Source of the DNA: Pseudomonas sp. MWU13-2105
GTDB lineage: Bacteria > Pseudomonadota > Gammaproteobacteria > Pseudomonadales > Pseudomonadaceae
Assembly: GCF_023242315.1 (NCBI RefSeq)
Contig: NZ_JALLIY010000002.1
Span: 186,001 to 250,000, forward strand
Direction: 5' to 3'
Length of the DNA: 64,000 nt
A program made the position numbers and the translations under genes. Shown piece after piece: positions 18,282 to 28,017 of the stretch. The number at the start of each line of letters is the position of its first letter. The stretch's first letter is position 1. The notes under the pieces were generated by a model. The model saw only the letters and a program-made list of their open reading frames with translations. It did no database searches and was not told the origin of the DNA.

Positions 18282-18968
18282 TCAGGCCTGGCCATAATCG
18301 CGGGCGCCAAACAGCGCGGTACCGATCCGCACCCAGGTGGCGCCTTGGGCAATGGCCGACTCGAGATCGTGGCTCATGCCCATGGAAAGTGTGTCGAGCG
18401 GCAGGTTGAGGCTGTCTTGCAAGGTCCGCACGGTGGCGAACGCGGCGTCTTGTTCGGCACGCTCTTCGGTGGGTTCGGGGATCGCCATCAGCCCGCGCAG
18501 CTTCAGGTTCGGCAAGGCGCTGATCGCCGCCGCCAGGGCCGGCAGGTCGGCCGGGGCGCAGCCGGACTTGCTGGCCTCGCCGCTGACATTGACCTGGATG
18601 CAGATATTCAGCGGCGCCAGGTTGGCCGGGCGCTGTTCGGACAGGCGTTGCGCGATTTTCAGGCGATCCACGGAGTGCACCCAGTCGAAATGCTCGGCGA
18701 TGGCGCGAGTCTTGTTCGATTGAATGGGGCCGATAAAGTGCCAGCACAAGGGCAGGTCGGTCAATTCACCCTGTTTGCCCAGGGCTTCCTGCAGGTAGTT
18801 CTCGCCAAAGTCCCGTAGGCCCGCGGCATAGGCTTCACGCACGGCGGCGGCCGGCTTGGTCTTGCTCACGGCGAGCAAGCCGATACTGGCGCTGTCGCGG
18901 CCGGTGGCTTGTGCGGCGGCGGCGATGCGGGCTGCAACGGCGCTGATGTTGTCTGCTATCGTGGTCAT
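18282..18968 (-). CDS. yggS: PLP homeostasis protein YggS (PLPBP family)
   Basis: A 228-residue single-domain fold-type III PLP-binding protein. The PLP lysine sits in LLAVSKTKPA, followed by GENYLQEAL; HFIGPIQSNKTR and GMSHDLESAI are further family stretches. It has no known catalysis but buffers pyridoxal phosphate and affects amino-acid pools. Transcribed divergently from pilT with only 56 bases between, so the two share a promoter region. Confidence 0.94.
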   Translation of the reverse strand: MTTIADNISAVAARIAAAAQATGRDSASIGLLAVSKTKPAAAVREAYAAGLRDFGENYLQEALGKQGELTDLPLCWHFIGPIQSNKTRAIAEHFDWVHSVDRLKIAQRLSEQRPANLAPLNICIQVNVSGEASKSGCAPADLPALAAAISALPNLKLRGLMAIPEPTEERAEQDAAFATVRTLQDSLNLPLDTLSMGMSHDLESAIAQGATWVRIGTALFGARDYGQA

Positions 18969-19024
18969 TCAAATTCGCCAGCAGGTCAAAAGTCTGCGGC
19001 ATTCTACCTGTATTGGGGAGTCTC

Positions 19025-20059
19025 ATGGATATCACCGAGCTGCTGGCCTTTAGCGCCAAACAGGGCGCGTCGGACTTGCACCTCTCGGCGGGCCTGCCGC
19101 CGATGATCCGGGTCGACGGCGATGTACGGCGGATCAACCTGCCGGCGCTGGATCACAAACAGGTCCACGACCTGATCTACGACATCATGAACGACCGCCA
19201 GCGCAAGGACTACGAAGAGTTCCTGGAAACCGACTTCTCCTTCGAAGTGCCGGGCGTGGCACGGTTCCGGGTCAACGCCTTCAACCACAACCGGGGCTCG
19301 GGCGCGGTATTCCGCACCATTCCTTCGAAAGTCCTGACCATGAGCGACCTGGGCATGGGCGAGGTGTTCCGCAAGATCACCGAGGTGCCGCGCGGGCTGG
19401 TGCTGGTCACCGGACCGACCGGTTCGGGCAAGTCCACCACCCTGGCGGCGATGGTCGACCACCTGAACAACAACAAGCATCACCATATCCTGACCATCGA
19501 GGACCCGATCGAGTTCGTCCACGAATCGAAGAAGTGCCTGGTCAACCAGCGCGAAGTGCACCGCGACACCCAGAGTTTCGCCGCGGCCCTGCGTTCGGCC
19601 CTGCGTGAGGACCCGGACGTGATCCTGGTGGGTGAGATGCGCGACCTGGAAACCATCCGCCTGGCCCTGACCGCCGCGGAAACCGGTCACCTGGTGTTCG
19701 GCACGCTGCACACCACCTCGGCGGCCAAGACCATCGACCGGGTGGTCGACGTGTTTCCGGCGCAGGAGAAGTCGATGGTCCGCTCGATGCTTTCCGAATC
19801 CTTGCAGGCGGTGATTTCCCAGAGCCTGCTGAAGAAGGTCGGCGGCGGGCGGATTGCCGCCCACGAGATCATGCTCGGTACCCCGGCGATCCGTAACCTG
19901 ATCCGCGAGGACAAGGTGGCGCAGATGTATTCCTCGATCCAGACCGGCGGTTCGCTGGGCATGCAGACCCTGGACATGTGCCTCAAGGACCTGCTGAGCA
20001 AGGGCCTGATCACCCGTGACAACGCCCGGGAGAAGGCGAAGATTCCGGACAACTTCTGA
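19025..20059 (+). CDS. pilT: Type IV pilus retraction ATPase PilT
   Basis: A 344-residue hexameric ATPase that drives pilus retraction and twitching. Walker A is GPTGSGKSTT, the Asp box is TIEDPIEFVH, Walker B is DVILVGEMRD and the His box is HLVFGTLHTTSAAKT. The C-terminal AIRNLIREDK segment needed for retraction is intact. The start at 19025 follows GGGGAG. pilU follows 64 bases later. Confidence 0.97.
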   Translation: MDITELLAFSAKQGASDLHLSAGLPPMIRVDGDVRRINLPALDHKQVHDLIYDIMNDRQRKDYEEFLETDFSFEVPGVARFRVNAFNHNRGSGAVFRTIPSKVLTMSDLGMGEVFRKITEVPRGLVLVTGPTGSGKSTTLAAMVDHLNNNKHHHILTIEDPIEFVHESKKCLVNQREVHRDTQSFAAALRSALREDPDVILVGEMRDLETIRLALTAAETGHLVFGTLHTTSAAKTIDRVVDVFPAQEKSMVRSMLSESLQAVISQSLLKKVGGGRIAAHEIMLGTPAIRNLIREDKVAQMYSSIQTGGSLGMQTLDMCLKDLLSKGLITRDNAREKAKIPDNF

Positions 20060-20123
20060 CGTAAGCCCCACGAGCTTCTACGCTGTCAGACAAGTGTGTG
20101 CCTGATTCGACGCGGAGAAGCTC

Positions 20124-21230
20124 ATGGAGTTCGAGAAACTGCTGCGCCTGATGGTCGAGAAGGGCGGTTCCGACCTGTTTATCACCCCTGGCCTGCCGCC
20201 TTCTCTGAAGGTCAATGGCCAGATTCAGCCGGTGAGTCGCACGCCGTTGACCCAGGAGCAGACTCGCGACGCAGTGTTCGGGCTGATGACCGAGCGCCAG
20301 AAGCTGGACTTCACCCATCTGCACGAATGCAATTTCGCCATCCATCCCAAGGATATCGGCCGCTTCCGGGTCAGCGCCTTTTACCAGCGCAGCCAACCGG
20401 GCATGGTGTTGCGGCGCATCGAGACGCGGATTCCCGATCTGGCCGAACTGAAACTGCCACCGATCATCGAGCAACTGTCGCTGCTCAAGCGCGGCCTGGT
20501 GATGCTCGTCGGGGCGACCGGGACCGGCAAGTCGACCACCCTGGCGGCGATGATCGGCCACCGTAACTTGCGGGGTAGCGGTCATATCGTCACGGTCGAG
20601 GACCCCATCGAGTTCGTCCACGAACACCAGAACTGCATCATTACCCAGCGTGAAGTGGGGATCGACACCGACTCCTATGAGGTGGCGCTGAAAAACACCC
20701 TGCGCCAGGCCCCGGACCTGATCATGATCGGCGAAGTACGCACCCGGGAAACCATGGGCCACGCCCTGGCTTTCGCGGAAACCGGGCACCTGTGCCTGGC
20801 GACCCTGCACGCGCCGAATGCCGACCAGGCGCTGGAGCGGATCATCAACTTCTTTCCCGTGGACCGTCATCCGCAGATCTGGATGGAGCTGTCACTCAAC
20901 CTGCGGGCGATTGTCGCCCAGCAACTGATACCGAGTCGCGATGGCAAGGGCCGGCGCGTGGTGGTGGAGGTGTTGCTGAATACGCCGCTGATGGCCGATC
21001 TGATTCGCAAGGGCGAGATCAAGGCACTCAAACCGTTGATGAAACGCTCGACCGAACAGGGTATGCAGACCTTGGACCAGGCGTTGTATGCGCTATATCA
21101 GGAGGGCGCGATCAGTTACCGCGATGCCTTGGCGTACGCCGACTCGGCCAATGACTTGCGGCTGATGATCAAGCTGGAGAAGGGCGCGGGTGGCGACGGG
21201 GCGGATAGCTTGAGCCTGGGGCCGGCCTAG
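20124..21230 (+). CDS. pilU: Type IV pilus retraction accessory ATPase PilU
   Basis: A 368-residue PilT paralogue that assists retraction and depends on PilT. Walker A reads GATGTGKSTT, Walker B is DLIMIGEVRT and the His box is HLCLATLHAPNADQ. The C-terminus is extended relative to PilT by a glycine- and acid-rich tail. Placed directly after pilT as in other pseudomonads. Confidence 0.96.
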   Translation: MEFEKLLRLMVEKGGSDLFITPGLPPSLKVNGQIQPVSRTPLTQEQTRDAVFGLMTERQKLDFTHLHECNFAIHPKDIGRFRVSAFYQRSQPGMVLRRIETRIPDLAELKLPPIIEQLSLLKRGLVMLVGATGTGKSTTLAAMIGHRNLRGSGHIVTVEDPIEFVHEHQNCIITQREVGIDTDSYEVALKNTLRQAPDLIMIGEVRTRETMGHALAFAETGHLCLATLHAPNADQALERIINFFPVDRHPQIWMELSLNLRAIVAQQLIPSRDGKGRRVVVEVLLNTPLMADLIRKGEIKALKPLMKRSTEQGMQTLDQALYALYQEGAISYRDALAYADSANDLRLMIKLEKGAGGDGADSLSLGPA

Positions 21231-21256
21231 GAGTCTTGTGGTGGCTGTTCTGCCGT

Positions 21257-21398
21257 ATTCGCGGGCAAGCTCCGCTCCCACACTAGATTCGGCTCGTGCC
21301 TGAGTCTTGTGTACGGCTGAAAACCTGTGGGAGCCGGGTGGATCCAAACTCTGAGATTGACTCGGTCATTGTGGGAGCGGAGCTTGCCCGCGAAGAGA
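21257..21398. repeat. REP triplet (type A)
   Basis: Left arm ATTCGCGGGCAAGCTCCGCTCCCACA, a central partial arm CTGTGGGAGCCGGG near 21326, and a right arm TGTGGGAGCGGAGCTTGCCCGCGAAGAG. It sits in the convergent gap between pilU and the NlpC/P60 gene. Confidence 0.85.
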
Positions 21399-21442
21399 CC
21401 CACGAGAGCGCCTGAAGCTTCACAGGCGCACCACCAATCCGA

Positions 21443-22096
21443 TCAGCGCTGCACAACCCGCATATGGTTCTGCTCTTTCGGGATCACTCGCTTGGCAATC
21501 ACGTAGTGGCTATCCCAGTACGGCTTCTTCAGTGTGTCGATGCTCACCGACTTGCCGCGTCGCGGCGCATGGATAAACCGGTCGTTGCCCAGGTAGATGG
21601 CCACGTGGTTGACCTTGCGGCTCTTGAGGGTGAAGAACAGCAGGTCGCCAGGTTTGAGATCCTTGCGCGCGACTTTCTGCCCGTGGCCGGCGGCCATGGC
21701 ATTGGAAGTCCGCGGCAGGTCACTGGCGGCTACGCCATTGAAGGCATACTTGACCAGGCCGCTGCAGTCGAAGCCCTTGCTCGGGCTGCTGCCGCCCCAG
21801 CGATAGGGCGTCCCCAACACGTTCACCGCACGGCTGAGCACGGCGCTGCTCTGCTTGGCGTTCGGTGCGGCCGGATTGATGGCGGCCACGGTATTATGAT
21901 GGGCTTTGCCATGGCTGCCGTGTTTGCCCGGGCGCTTGACCACAGGCGCGCTCAGATCGGTAGCATGGGCAACGGAAACCGGTGATTTGGCAGTGTGACC
22001 GTTGACGGAAGGAAGACGTTGCTCACGGTTGGTGGCGTGGGCGGCCAGTGGCATTAATAGGCAGATGGTTAGCCATGTCTTGAAAAATGGACGCAT
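21443..22096 (-). CDS. NlpC/P60 family cell-wall hydrolase
   Basis: A 217-residue exported protein: signal peptide (about residues 1-21, MPLAAHA), a basic and His-rich linker (about 45-75), then a C40 peptidase domain. The catalytic cysteine is residue 111 in GFDCSGLVKYA, and the histidine lies in VNHVAIYLG with a third polar residue in FIHAPRRG. Such enzymes cut peptide bonds in peptidoglycan stems. No lipobox is seen, so it is probably periplasmic. Confidence 0.92.
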   Translation of the reverse strand: MRPFFKTWLTICLLMPLAAHATNREQRLPSVNGHTAKSPVSVAHATDLSAPVVKRPGKHGSHGKAHHNTVAAINPAAPNAKQSSAVLSRAVNVLGTPYRWGGSSPSKGFDCSGLVKYAFNGVAASDLPRTSNAMAAGHGQKVARKDLKPGDLLFFTLKSRKVNHVAIYLGNDRFIHAPRRGKSVSIDTLKKPYWDSHYVIAKRVIPKEQNHMRVVQR

Positions 22097-22348
22097 TAGG
22101 CAAGGCTCTAAATGGGTGATCGCGCAACTTTATAACAGCTTTTTGGTCACTTCTGGGCCCGTTTGTCGAATCAATACAGGGGGTTGAAGTGGCCCGCAGC
22201 TGCGCAAACCGACCCATGGGTCACGTGAAAGTCAGGCCCCACAAGGCTTTCAGCGATTTCTGGTAAGGGTTTGTTACATGTTTTGAGACAGTAAAAAAGT
22301 CACACGAAATTACGAAATATTTATCTATCGGGCTCGGAGACGGCGTTG

Positions 22349-22768
22349 ATGAACACCTATCGGCAGGACGGCACACCCGCGAATACCCACAACGTTTTAC
22401 TCGGGTATTTGCTGTGGATTTTTGGTTTTACCGGTTCACACCGCTTCTATTACGGCAAGCCGATTACCGGGACGATCTGGTTTTTTACCTTCGGGGTATT
22501 CGGGATCGGTTGGCTGATCGACCTGTTCCTGATTCCGAGCATGGACCGCGAGGCGGACCTGCGTTTCACTGCGGGTCCGCTGGACTACAACGTCGCCTGG
22601 TTGCTGCTGACGTTCCTGGGGCTGCTCGGTGTGCACCGGATGTACATGGGCAAGTGGCTGACCGGGCTGCTTTACCTGGTGACGGGCGGGTTGCTGGGGT
22701 TGGGCGTGCTGTATGACTTCTGGACGCTGAATGACCAGGTGTCGCTGAGGAACAGCGGGCGGGGCTGA
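22349..22768 (+). CDS. TM2 domain membrane protein
   Basis: A 139-residue protein with two TM2-like units. The first has LLWIFGFTGSHRFYYGKP followed by a helix ending in the GIGWLIDLFLIP pattern; the second has FLGLLGVHRMYMGKW followed by GLGVLYDFWTLN. Both show the GxHRFYxGK-type loop that defines the domain. The function is unknown. The start at 22349 is preferred over a TTG just before it; GGAG is nine bases upstream. The 250-base gap before it is AT-rich and probably holds its promoter. Confidence 0.88.
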   Translation: MNTYRQDGTPANTHNVLLGYLLWIFGFTGSHRFYYGKPITGTIWFFTFGVFGIGWLIDLFLIPSMDREADLRFTAGPLDYNVAWLLLTFLGLLGVHRMYMGKWLTGLLYLVTGGLLGLGVLYDFWTLNDQVSLRNSGRG

Positions 22769-22796
22769 ATCAGAAAGTTTGAAGTCGAGCGCGGTC

Positions 22797-22931
22797 CTGT
22801 GGCGAGCGGGCTTGCCCGCGCTGGGGCGCGAAGCGGCCCTGAAACCAGAAACCTCGGTACATCAGGTTGACCGAGGTGATCGGTTTTACGACTGCTTCGC
22901 AGCCGAACGCGGGCAAGCCCGCTCGCCACAG
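22797..22931. repeat. 135-bp REP doublet (type C, CTGTGGCGAGCGGGCTTGCC arms)
   Basis: Perfectly inverted outer arms, CTGTGGCGAGCGGGCTTGCC on the left and its complement ending at CGCCACAG, enclose an inner region with a CTGAAACCAG stretch and GGTTTTACGACTGCTTCGCAG. The element at 50597-50731 has exactly the same length and orientation, with 18 mismatches by my alignment. It separates the convergent TM2 and pyrC' genes. Confidence 0.9.
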
Positions 22932-22961
22932 TTATAGCCATCCCACAATTACAGGTGGGGA

Positions 22962-24233
22962 TCAGGCCTGGTGCGTGATCCGCCCATCCATCAGCGTATA
23001 ACGCACGCTTCCCGGCAATGCATGGCCGAGGAACGGGCAGTTCTCGCCCTTGGACAACCAGTGTTCACCGGCCACGGTCGAGGTGCTCGGATCGAACAGC
23101 ACCAGGTCCGCCGCCGCGCCCACCGCCAGCTTGCCCGCCGGCAGGCGCAAGGCCTCGGCGGGACCGGCACTGAGGCGCTGGAGCAGGGTCGGCAGGTCCA
23201 GCAGGCCATCTTCCACCAGGGTCAGGGCCAGCGGCAGCAACAGCTCGACGCTGCTGATGCCCGGTTCAGTCTCGCCGAACGGCGCCAGCTTGGCATCGCG
23301 CTCATGGGGCTGGTGATGGCTGGAGATGGCGCTCACCACCCCGGACTTCACCGCCGCGCGCAAACCGTCGCGGTCGACGCGGGTGCGCAGCGGCGGTTGC
23401 ACGTGATAGAGGCTGGAGAAGTCGATCAGCGCTTCATCGGTCAGGATCAACTGGTACAAGGCCACATCGGCGGTCACCGGCAAGCCGCGGGCCTGGGCCT
23501 GGGCGATCAGGGCCACGCCACGGGCGCTGGTCAGCTGGCTGAAGTGCGCGCGCACGCCGCTCTGTTCCACCAGCAACAGGTCCCGGGCCAGGGCCACGGT
23601 CTCGGCGGTTTCCGGAATCCCCGGCAAACCGAGGAAGCTCGCGGTAGGGCCTTCATGGGCCAGGCCGCCGTAGGCCAGGTCATGGTCCTGGGAGTGGAAA
23701 ATCACCGTCAGGTCGAAAGTCGCCGCATATTCCAGCGCCCGGCACAGGGTGCGGGTGTTGCGGAAGCTCTCCAGGCCATTGCCGAAGGCCACGCAGCCGG
23801 CGTCGCGCAAGGCCACCAGCTCAGCCAGTTGCTCGCCTTCCAGGGCCTTGCTCAGGGCGCCGATGGGGAACACCTTGGTGTAGCCGGCTTCGCGGGCGCG
23901 GTCGAGGATCAGTTCGGCCACCGCCGAGGTGTCCAGCACCGGTTTGGTCTTGGGCGGGCAGCACAGGCTGGTGACGCCGCCGGCCGCCGCCGCGCGGGTT
24001 TCGCTGGCGATACTGCCTTTGCGGCTGTAGCCCGGCTCGCGCAGGGACACGTTCAGGTCGACCAGCCCGGGAGCGGCCACCAGCCCTTTGGCGTCGATCA
24101 CTTCAACGGCGGCGAAACCCGCCGGGGCGTCGCCGATGGCAAGCAGTTTGCCGGCGTCCAGGTGCAGGTCGGTCACTTGATCGAGGCCGCTGCTCGGATC
24201 GATGACGCGGGCGCCGAGTATGCTGAGTTTCAC
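22962..24233 (-). CDS. pyrC': Inactive dihydroorotase-like subunit PyrC' of the aspartate transcarbamoylase complex
   Basis: A 423-residue amidohydrolase-fold protein. Where real dihydroorotases read DxHxHLREPG, this one reads [10 protein letters not shown], so both metal histidines of that motif are lost. In pseudomonads this protein is a structural partner that holds PyrB in a dodecameric aspartate transcarbamoylase and has no dihydroorotase activity; a separate pyrC elsewhere does that step. It overlaps pyrB by four bases (ATGA), which fits one-to-one assembly. Confidence 0.92.
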   Translation of the reverse strand: MKLSILGARVIDPSSGLDQVTDLHLDAGKLLAIGDAPAGFAAVEVIDAKGLVAAPGLVDLNVSLREPGYSRKGSIASETRAAAAGGVTSLCCPPKTKPVLDTSAVAELILDRAREAGYTKVFPIGALSKALEGEQLAELVALRDAGCVAFGNGLESFRNTRTLCRALEYAATFDLTVIFHSQDHDLAYGGLAHEGPTASFLGLPGIPETAETVALARDLLLVEQSGVRAHFSQLTSARGVALIAQAQARGLPVTADVALYQLILTDEALIDFSSLYHVQPPLRTRVDRDGLRAAVKSGVVSAISSHHQPHERDAKLAPFGETEPGISSVELLLPLALTLVEDGLLDLPTLLQRLSAGPAEALRLPAGKLAVGAAADLVLFDPSTSTVAGEHWLSKGENCPFLGHALPGSVRYTLMDGRITHQA

Positions 24234-25234
24234 TGGGCGTTCTCCTGGTCGAGTTGGCGCTGGGCGGTCTGCCCGCTCATGGCCATGGACAGCACGGCCA
24301 TGCGTACGGCGATGCCGTAGGTAACTTGGTTGAGGATCACCGAATGCGCACCGTCGGCCACCGCCGATTCGATCTCCACGCCACGGTTGATCGGTCCCGG
24401 GTGCATGACAATGGCATCCGGCTTGGCCCCGGCCAGGCGCGCGGTGGTCAGGCCGAACAGGCGGTAGAACTCGCCTTCGCTGGGCAGCAGGCCGCCGGTC
24501 ATGCGTTCACGCTGCAGGCGCAGCATGATCACCACGTCGACGTCCTTCAGGCCTGCGGCCAGGTCGGTGTAGACCTTCACCCCGTATTGCTCGATGCCGA
24601 TCGGCAGCAGGGTCTTCGGCGCGATCACACGAATATCCGGGCAACCCAGGGTCTTGAGCGCGAGCATGTTCGACCGGGCCACCCGCGAGTGCAGGATGTC
24701 GCCGACGATGGCCACCGAGAGGTTTTCGAAACCGCCCTTGTGCCGACGGATGGTCAGCATGTCGAGCATGCCCTGGGTCGGGTGCGCGTGGCGGCCGTCG
24801 CCGCCGTTGATGATCGCCACCTGCGGGCAGACGTGTTCGGCGATGAAATGCGCGGCGCCGGAGTCGCCGTGGCGCACGACGAACATGTCGGCGGCCATGG
24901 CCTCGAGGTTGCGCAGGGTGTCGAGCAGGGTTTCGCCCTTGCTCGCCGAGGAAGTGGACACGTTCAGGGTGATCACGTCCGCCGACAGCCGCTGGGCGGC
25001 CATTTCAAAGGTGGTGCGGGTGCGGGTCGAGTTCTCGAAGAACACGTTGCATACGGTCTTGCCGCGCAGCAGCGGGACTTTCTTCACTGCCCGGGCGCCG
25101 ACTTCGAGGAAGGAGTCGGCGGTGTCGAGGATTTCGGTCAACAGCTCGCGGCGCAGGCCATCGAGCGAGAGGAAATGGCGCAGCTGGCCCTGATCATTGA
25201 GCTGCAGCGGGCGCTTGGCGTCTAGAGGCGTCAT
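24230..25234 (-). CDS. pyrB: Aspartate carbamoyltransferase catalytic subunit PyrB
   Basis: A 334-residue enzyme joining carbamoyl phosphate and aspartate, the committed pyrimidine step. The carbamoyl phosphate loop [13 protein letters not shown] and the HPTQGMLD and [11 protein letters not shown] stretches are intact. The N-terminus is longer than in E. coli PyrB by roughly 20 residues; in Pseudomonas this extension carries nucleotide regulation. It lies between pyrR and pyrC' in one operon. Confidence 0.97.
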   Translation of the reverse strand: MTPLDAKRPLQLNDQGQLRHFLSLDGLRRELLTEILDTADSFLEVGARAVKKVPLLRGKTVCNVFFENSTRTRTTFEMAAQRLSADVITLNVSTSSASKGETLLDTLRNLEAMAADMFVVRHGDSGAAHFIAEHVCPQVAIINGGDGRHAHPTQGMLDMLTIRRHKGGFENLSVAIVGDILHSRVARSNMLALKTLGCPDIRVIAPKTLLPIGIEQYGVKVYTDLAAGLKDVDVVIMLRLQRERMTGGLLPSEGEFYRLFGLTTARLAGAKPDAIVMHPGPINRGVEIESAVADGAHSVILNQVTYGIAVRMAVLSMAMSGQTAQRQLDQENAQ

Positions 25235-25246
25235 CGCAAAGGACTC

Positions 25247-25753
25247 TTAAAGGGCGAGGTCTTGAAGTTCGAGTTGGAGCGGCGCGGGGCCGGACAATTT
25301 TACCCGTTCCGTGGGAGCCAGCGACAGTGTTGCACCGACCACATCGGGGCGGATCGGCAATTCGGCGGCATCGAGGTCGAGCAGGCTGACCAGCGTCACG
25401 CTGGCCGGACGGCCGTAGTCGAAGAGTTCATTGAGGGCGGCGCGGATGGTCCGGCCGCTCATCAGTACGTCGTCGATCAGCACCAGGTGCTGGCCTTCGA
25501 TCTCGAACGGCAACTCGGACGGGCGCACTTGCGGGTGCAGGCCGTTCTGGCTGAAGTCGTCGCGGTAGAAGGACACATCCAGGGTGCCCAGGGGCGCCGG
25601 GCTGCCGAGGGCCTTGAGCAGCGCCTGGGCGACCCACACGCCGCCGGTACGGATGCCGATGAAACGCGGCTCGGCAATGCCGCGCTTGCTCAGGTGGGCG
25701 TTGAGATCGACGGCCATCTGGCTGATCAGGTCGGCGGGATTGGGCAGGCTCAT
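25247..25753 (-). CDS. pyrR: Bifunctional pyrimidine regulator / uracil phosphoribosyltransferase PyrR
   Basis: A 168-residue phosphoribosyltransferase-fold protein. The PRPP-binding loop is [18 protein letters not shown]. It can make UMP from uracil, and in several bacteria regulates pyr genes by binding mRNA or DNA. It stands 12 bases upstream of pyrB, which supports a role in controlling this operon. No clear attenuator was seen in the short pyrR-pyrB gap. Confidence 0.94.
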   Translation of the reverse strand: MSLPNPADLISQMAVDLNAHLSKRGIAEPRFIGIRTGGVWVAQALLKALGSPAPLGTLDVSFYRDDFSQNGLHPQVRPSELPFEIEGQHLVLIDDVLMSGRTIRAALNELFDYGRPASVTLVSLLDLDAAELPIRPDVVGATLSLAPTERVKLSGPAPLQLELQDLAL

Positions 25754-25820
25754 GGTTGCTCCTTCAAGGGCCCTTGCGGGGAATCAAGGCGAGGGTGAAA
25801 GGTTCGGGCGCCGCCGCGGT

Positions 25821-26261
25821 TCAGGATTCGGCGGGCGTCGGGTGTTCTTCGATCCAGCTTTGCAGCAGCAGCTTGGCGGCGATGGCATCCACCGGGTTGT
25901 CGCGATAGGTGCCTTTCTGGCCGCCCCGGGCCATGCGTTCACCCTTGGCTTCGAAAGTGGTCAGGCGTTCGTCCTGGGTGAAGAACGGCAGGTTGTAGCG
26001 ACCGTTGAGCCGGCGGGCGAATTTCTCCGCCCGGGCGCACATGTCGCTGGGGCTGCCGTCCATGTTCAGCGGCAGGCCGACCACCACGGCGTCGGGTTGC
26101 CACTCCTTGATCAGGGCTTCGACCTGGTTCCAGTCGGGAATGCCGTTCTGTGCCTTCAGGGTGCACAGTTCGCGGGCTTGCCCGGTGATCATCTGGCCGA
26201 CGGCGACGCCGATCTGTTTGGTGCCGTAGTCGAAACCCAGCAGCAGGCGGATGGCGGCCAT
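25821..26261 (-). CDS. ruvX: YqgF/RuvX family putative Holliday junction resolvase
   Basis: A 146-residue RNase H-fold protein with the first catalytic acid in [16 protein letters not shown], a glutamate-containing [10 protein letters not shown] segment and [14 protein letters not shown] at the C-terminus. Family members are linked to resolving recombination junctions and to 16S rRNA 5'-end processing. The ATG shares one base with the algH stop (TGATG). Confidence 0.93.
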   Translation of the reverse strand: MAAIRLLLGFDYGTKQIGVAVGQMITGQARELCTLKAQNGIPDWNQVEALIKEWQPDAVVVGLPLNMDGSPSDMCARAEKFARRLNGRYNLPFFTQDERLTTFEAKGERMARGGQKGTYRDNPVDAIAAKLLLQSWIEEHPTPAES

Positions 26262-26830
26262 CAGGCGTGGCCCGCCTGGCTGGTGAGCAGGCTGAGATTG
26301 ATGCCCAGGTGCGCGGCGGCGGCGGCCAGGCGTGCGTCGCTATCGGTTTCGAAGAGGATGTCCGCGGAGAACGGGCAGGTCAGCCAGGCGTTGTCGGCCA
26401 GTTCCGCTTCCAGTTGCCCGGCTTCCCAGCCGGCATAGCCCAGGGCGATCAGGCTGCGCGGCGGGCCGTCGCCGTCGGCAATGGCGAACAGCACGTCCTG
26501 GGAGGTGGATAGTGCCAGGCCTTCCAGTTCGACGGTGGCCTGGTAGGTCTTGCCGATGGGGTGCAGGACAAAACCGCGGTCAGTCTGTACCGGGCCGCCG
26601 GTATAGATCGGCACATGCTGGCAGAGGGCCGGCGGCTCGATGTCCGGGCGCAGCTGTTCAAGGATATCGGCCAGGCTCAGTGATTGCGGGCGGTTGATCA
26701 CCAGCCCCATGGCACCGTTCGCGCTGTGCTCGACTATATAAGTGACGGTCTGCGCGAAATTCGGGTCGGCCATATGCGGCATGGCGATCAGGAAGTGATG
26801 CTTGAGGTACGTCGGGGTGAGGTTTTTCAT
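26261..26830 (-). CDS. algH: YqgE/AlgH family protein
   Basis: A 189-residue protein of the UPF0301 family, first named in P. aeruginosa as an alginate regulator. Family stretches are [27 protein letters not shown] and [15 protein letters not shown]. The start at 26830 (MKNLTPTYL) is the family start; a longer frame to 26989 runs through a REP element. It heads the algH-ruvX-pyrR-pyrB-pyrC' run. The biochemical role is unsettled. Confidence 0.95.
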   Translation of the reverse strand: MKNLTPTYLKHHFLIAMPHMADPNFAQTVTYIVEHSANGAMGLVINRPQSLSLADILEQLRPDIEPPALCQHVPIYTGGPVQTDRGFVLHPIGKTYQATVELEGLALSTSQDVLFAIADGDGPPRSLIALGYAGWEAGQLEAELADNAWLTCPFSADILFETDSDARLAAAAAHLGINLSLLTSQAGHA

Positions 26831-26910
26831 GAGCCCTAGTGTGGCCGTGGGCGGGCGACCTGACAAGCGGATCGAGTGCTTGATGCGGCACGCTTGCACT
26901 TCGGGCGCGG

Positions 26911-27007
26911 AACCTGTGGGAGCGGAGCTTGTCGGATCGCCGCACCGCCGCGAAGCTTTTAGCGATCTCAAGGGCGCCTTCGCGGGCAAGCTCCGCTCCC
27001 ACAGGTT
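26911..27007. repeat. REP doublet (type A) upstream of algH
   Basis: Outer arms AACCTGTGGGAGCGGAGCTTG and its exact complement enclose GATCGCCGCACCGCCGCGAAG and the inner CTTCGCGGGCAAG. It sits between tonB and algH, inside the likely 5' region of algH. Confidence 0.88.
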
Positions 27008-27040
27008 CGAGGTCCGCCAGGGGCATTCAATTGGATGCGG

Positions 27041-27940
27041 TCAGTTGCTGGACAGCTTGTCGCCCCGGGAAAAACGCCAGGTGCGGATGATCTCCAGGCG
27101 GTCGATATCCGACAGATCGCCGGTAAACGGCGCGAACGGTGCCGCCAGGCGCACGATACGCTGCGCCGCCTGGTCCAGCAGCGGCTGCCCGGAGGACTCG
27201 AGCACCAGCACTTCATACAGCGAGCCGTCGCGGTTGATCGAGACCATCAGCCGCAAGTTGCCGTAGATCTGCTGGCGCCGGGCTTCTTCGGGGTAATTGA
27301 GGTTGCCGATGCGCTCGACCTTCTTGCGCCAGTCATCCTTGTACCAGGCGCCCTTGTCGCGCATGGTCGAGGCCGCGCTCAAGCGATGAATCCGCGGGCG
27401 CTTGGCATACAGTTGCTGTTCCTTGGCCAACTCTGCTTCAAGGCTGGCGATGTCGCTGGTCAGCTGTGAGCTGTCGAACGTCGGTGCCTGCTCCTGGGGG
27501 GCGGTCTCGGTCTTGACCTGCTCATGCTTGATCACCGCTTTCTTTGGCTTCGGCGCCACCGTGGTGACCACCGCTTTCGGTGCCGCTTCCGTCACTTCCT
27601 GTTTGGCGGGCGGCGGCGGGGTGACCTGATTGATGCTGTTGTCCTGGAACGGCGCGACCTCGGTGGTCTTGGGAATCGCCTTCTTATCCAGGGTGCCGCT
27701 GCCTTGCTGGTTGTCCTGGGCGAGGAAGTCGGCTTTTTCCGGCGGCTTCTCGCTCTTGAAGGTGGACAGGGTGATTTCCAGGGTCTTGCTGATCTGCTTG
27801 GGCTCGACGAAGGTGAAGCCCACGCCGAGGAGCACTGCCAGGTGGATCAGCGCCGCCAGGAAAAGCGTGAAGCCGAGCCGATCCGCCGGGCGTACGCCGG
27901 CGCGGGACAGTTCGGGAGGCAGATCGGCGGGAAGCGTCAT
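27041..27940 (-). CDS. tonB3: TonB family energy transducer (TonB3-like)
   Basis: A 299-residue protein with an N-terminal membrane helix (about residues 24-45, FTLFLAALIHLAVLLGVGFTF), a Pro/Lys-rich periplasmic spacer (about 60-150) and a C-terminal TonB fold (NYPEEARRQQIYGNLRLMVSINRDGS). It lies next to gshB and pilG, the position of P. aeruginosa tonB3, which was reported to affect twitching motility and pilus assembly. No exbB or exbD is nearby, so the energy partner must be elsewhere. Confidence 0.87.
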   Translation of the reverse strand: MTLPADLPPELSRAGVRPADRLGFTLFLAALIHLAVLLGVGFTFVEPKQISKTLEITLSTFKSEKPPEKADFLAQDNQQGSGTLDKKAIPKTTEVAPFQDNSINQVTPPPPAKQEVTEAAPKAVVTTVAPKPKKAVIKHEQVKTETAPQEQAPTFDSSQLTSDIASLEAELAKEQQLYAKRPRIHRLSAASTMRDKGAWYKDDWRKKVERIGNLNYPEEARRQQIYGNLRLMVSINRDGSLYEVLVLESSGQPLLDQAAQRIVRLAAPFAPFTGDLSDIDRLEIIRTWRFSRGDKLSSN

Positions 27941-28017
27941 GACCAGGAAACCAACATCGCACGTATCAAGAGCCCGGCATGATAACGCAATGTTGGTTTT
28001 TTCTCGGCTGTTCTACA

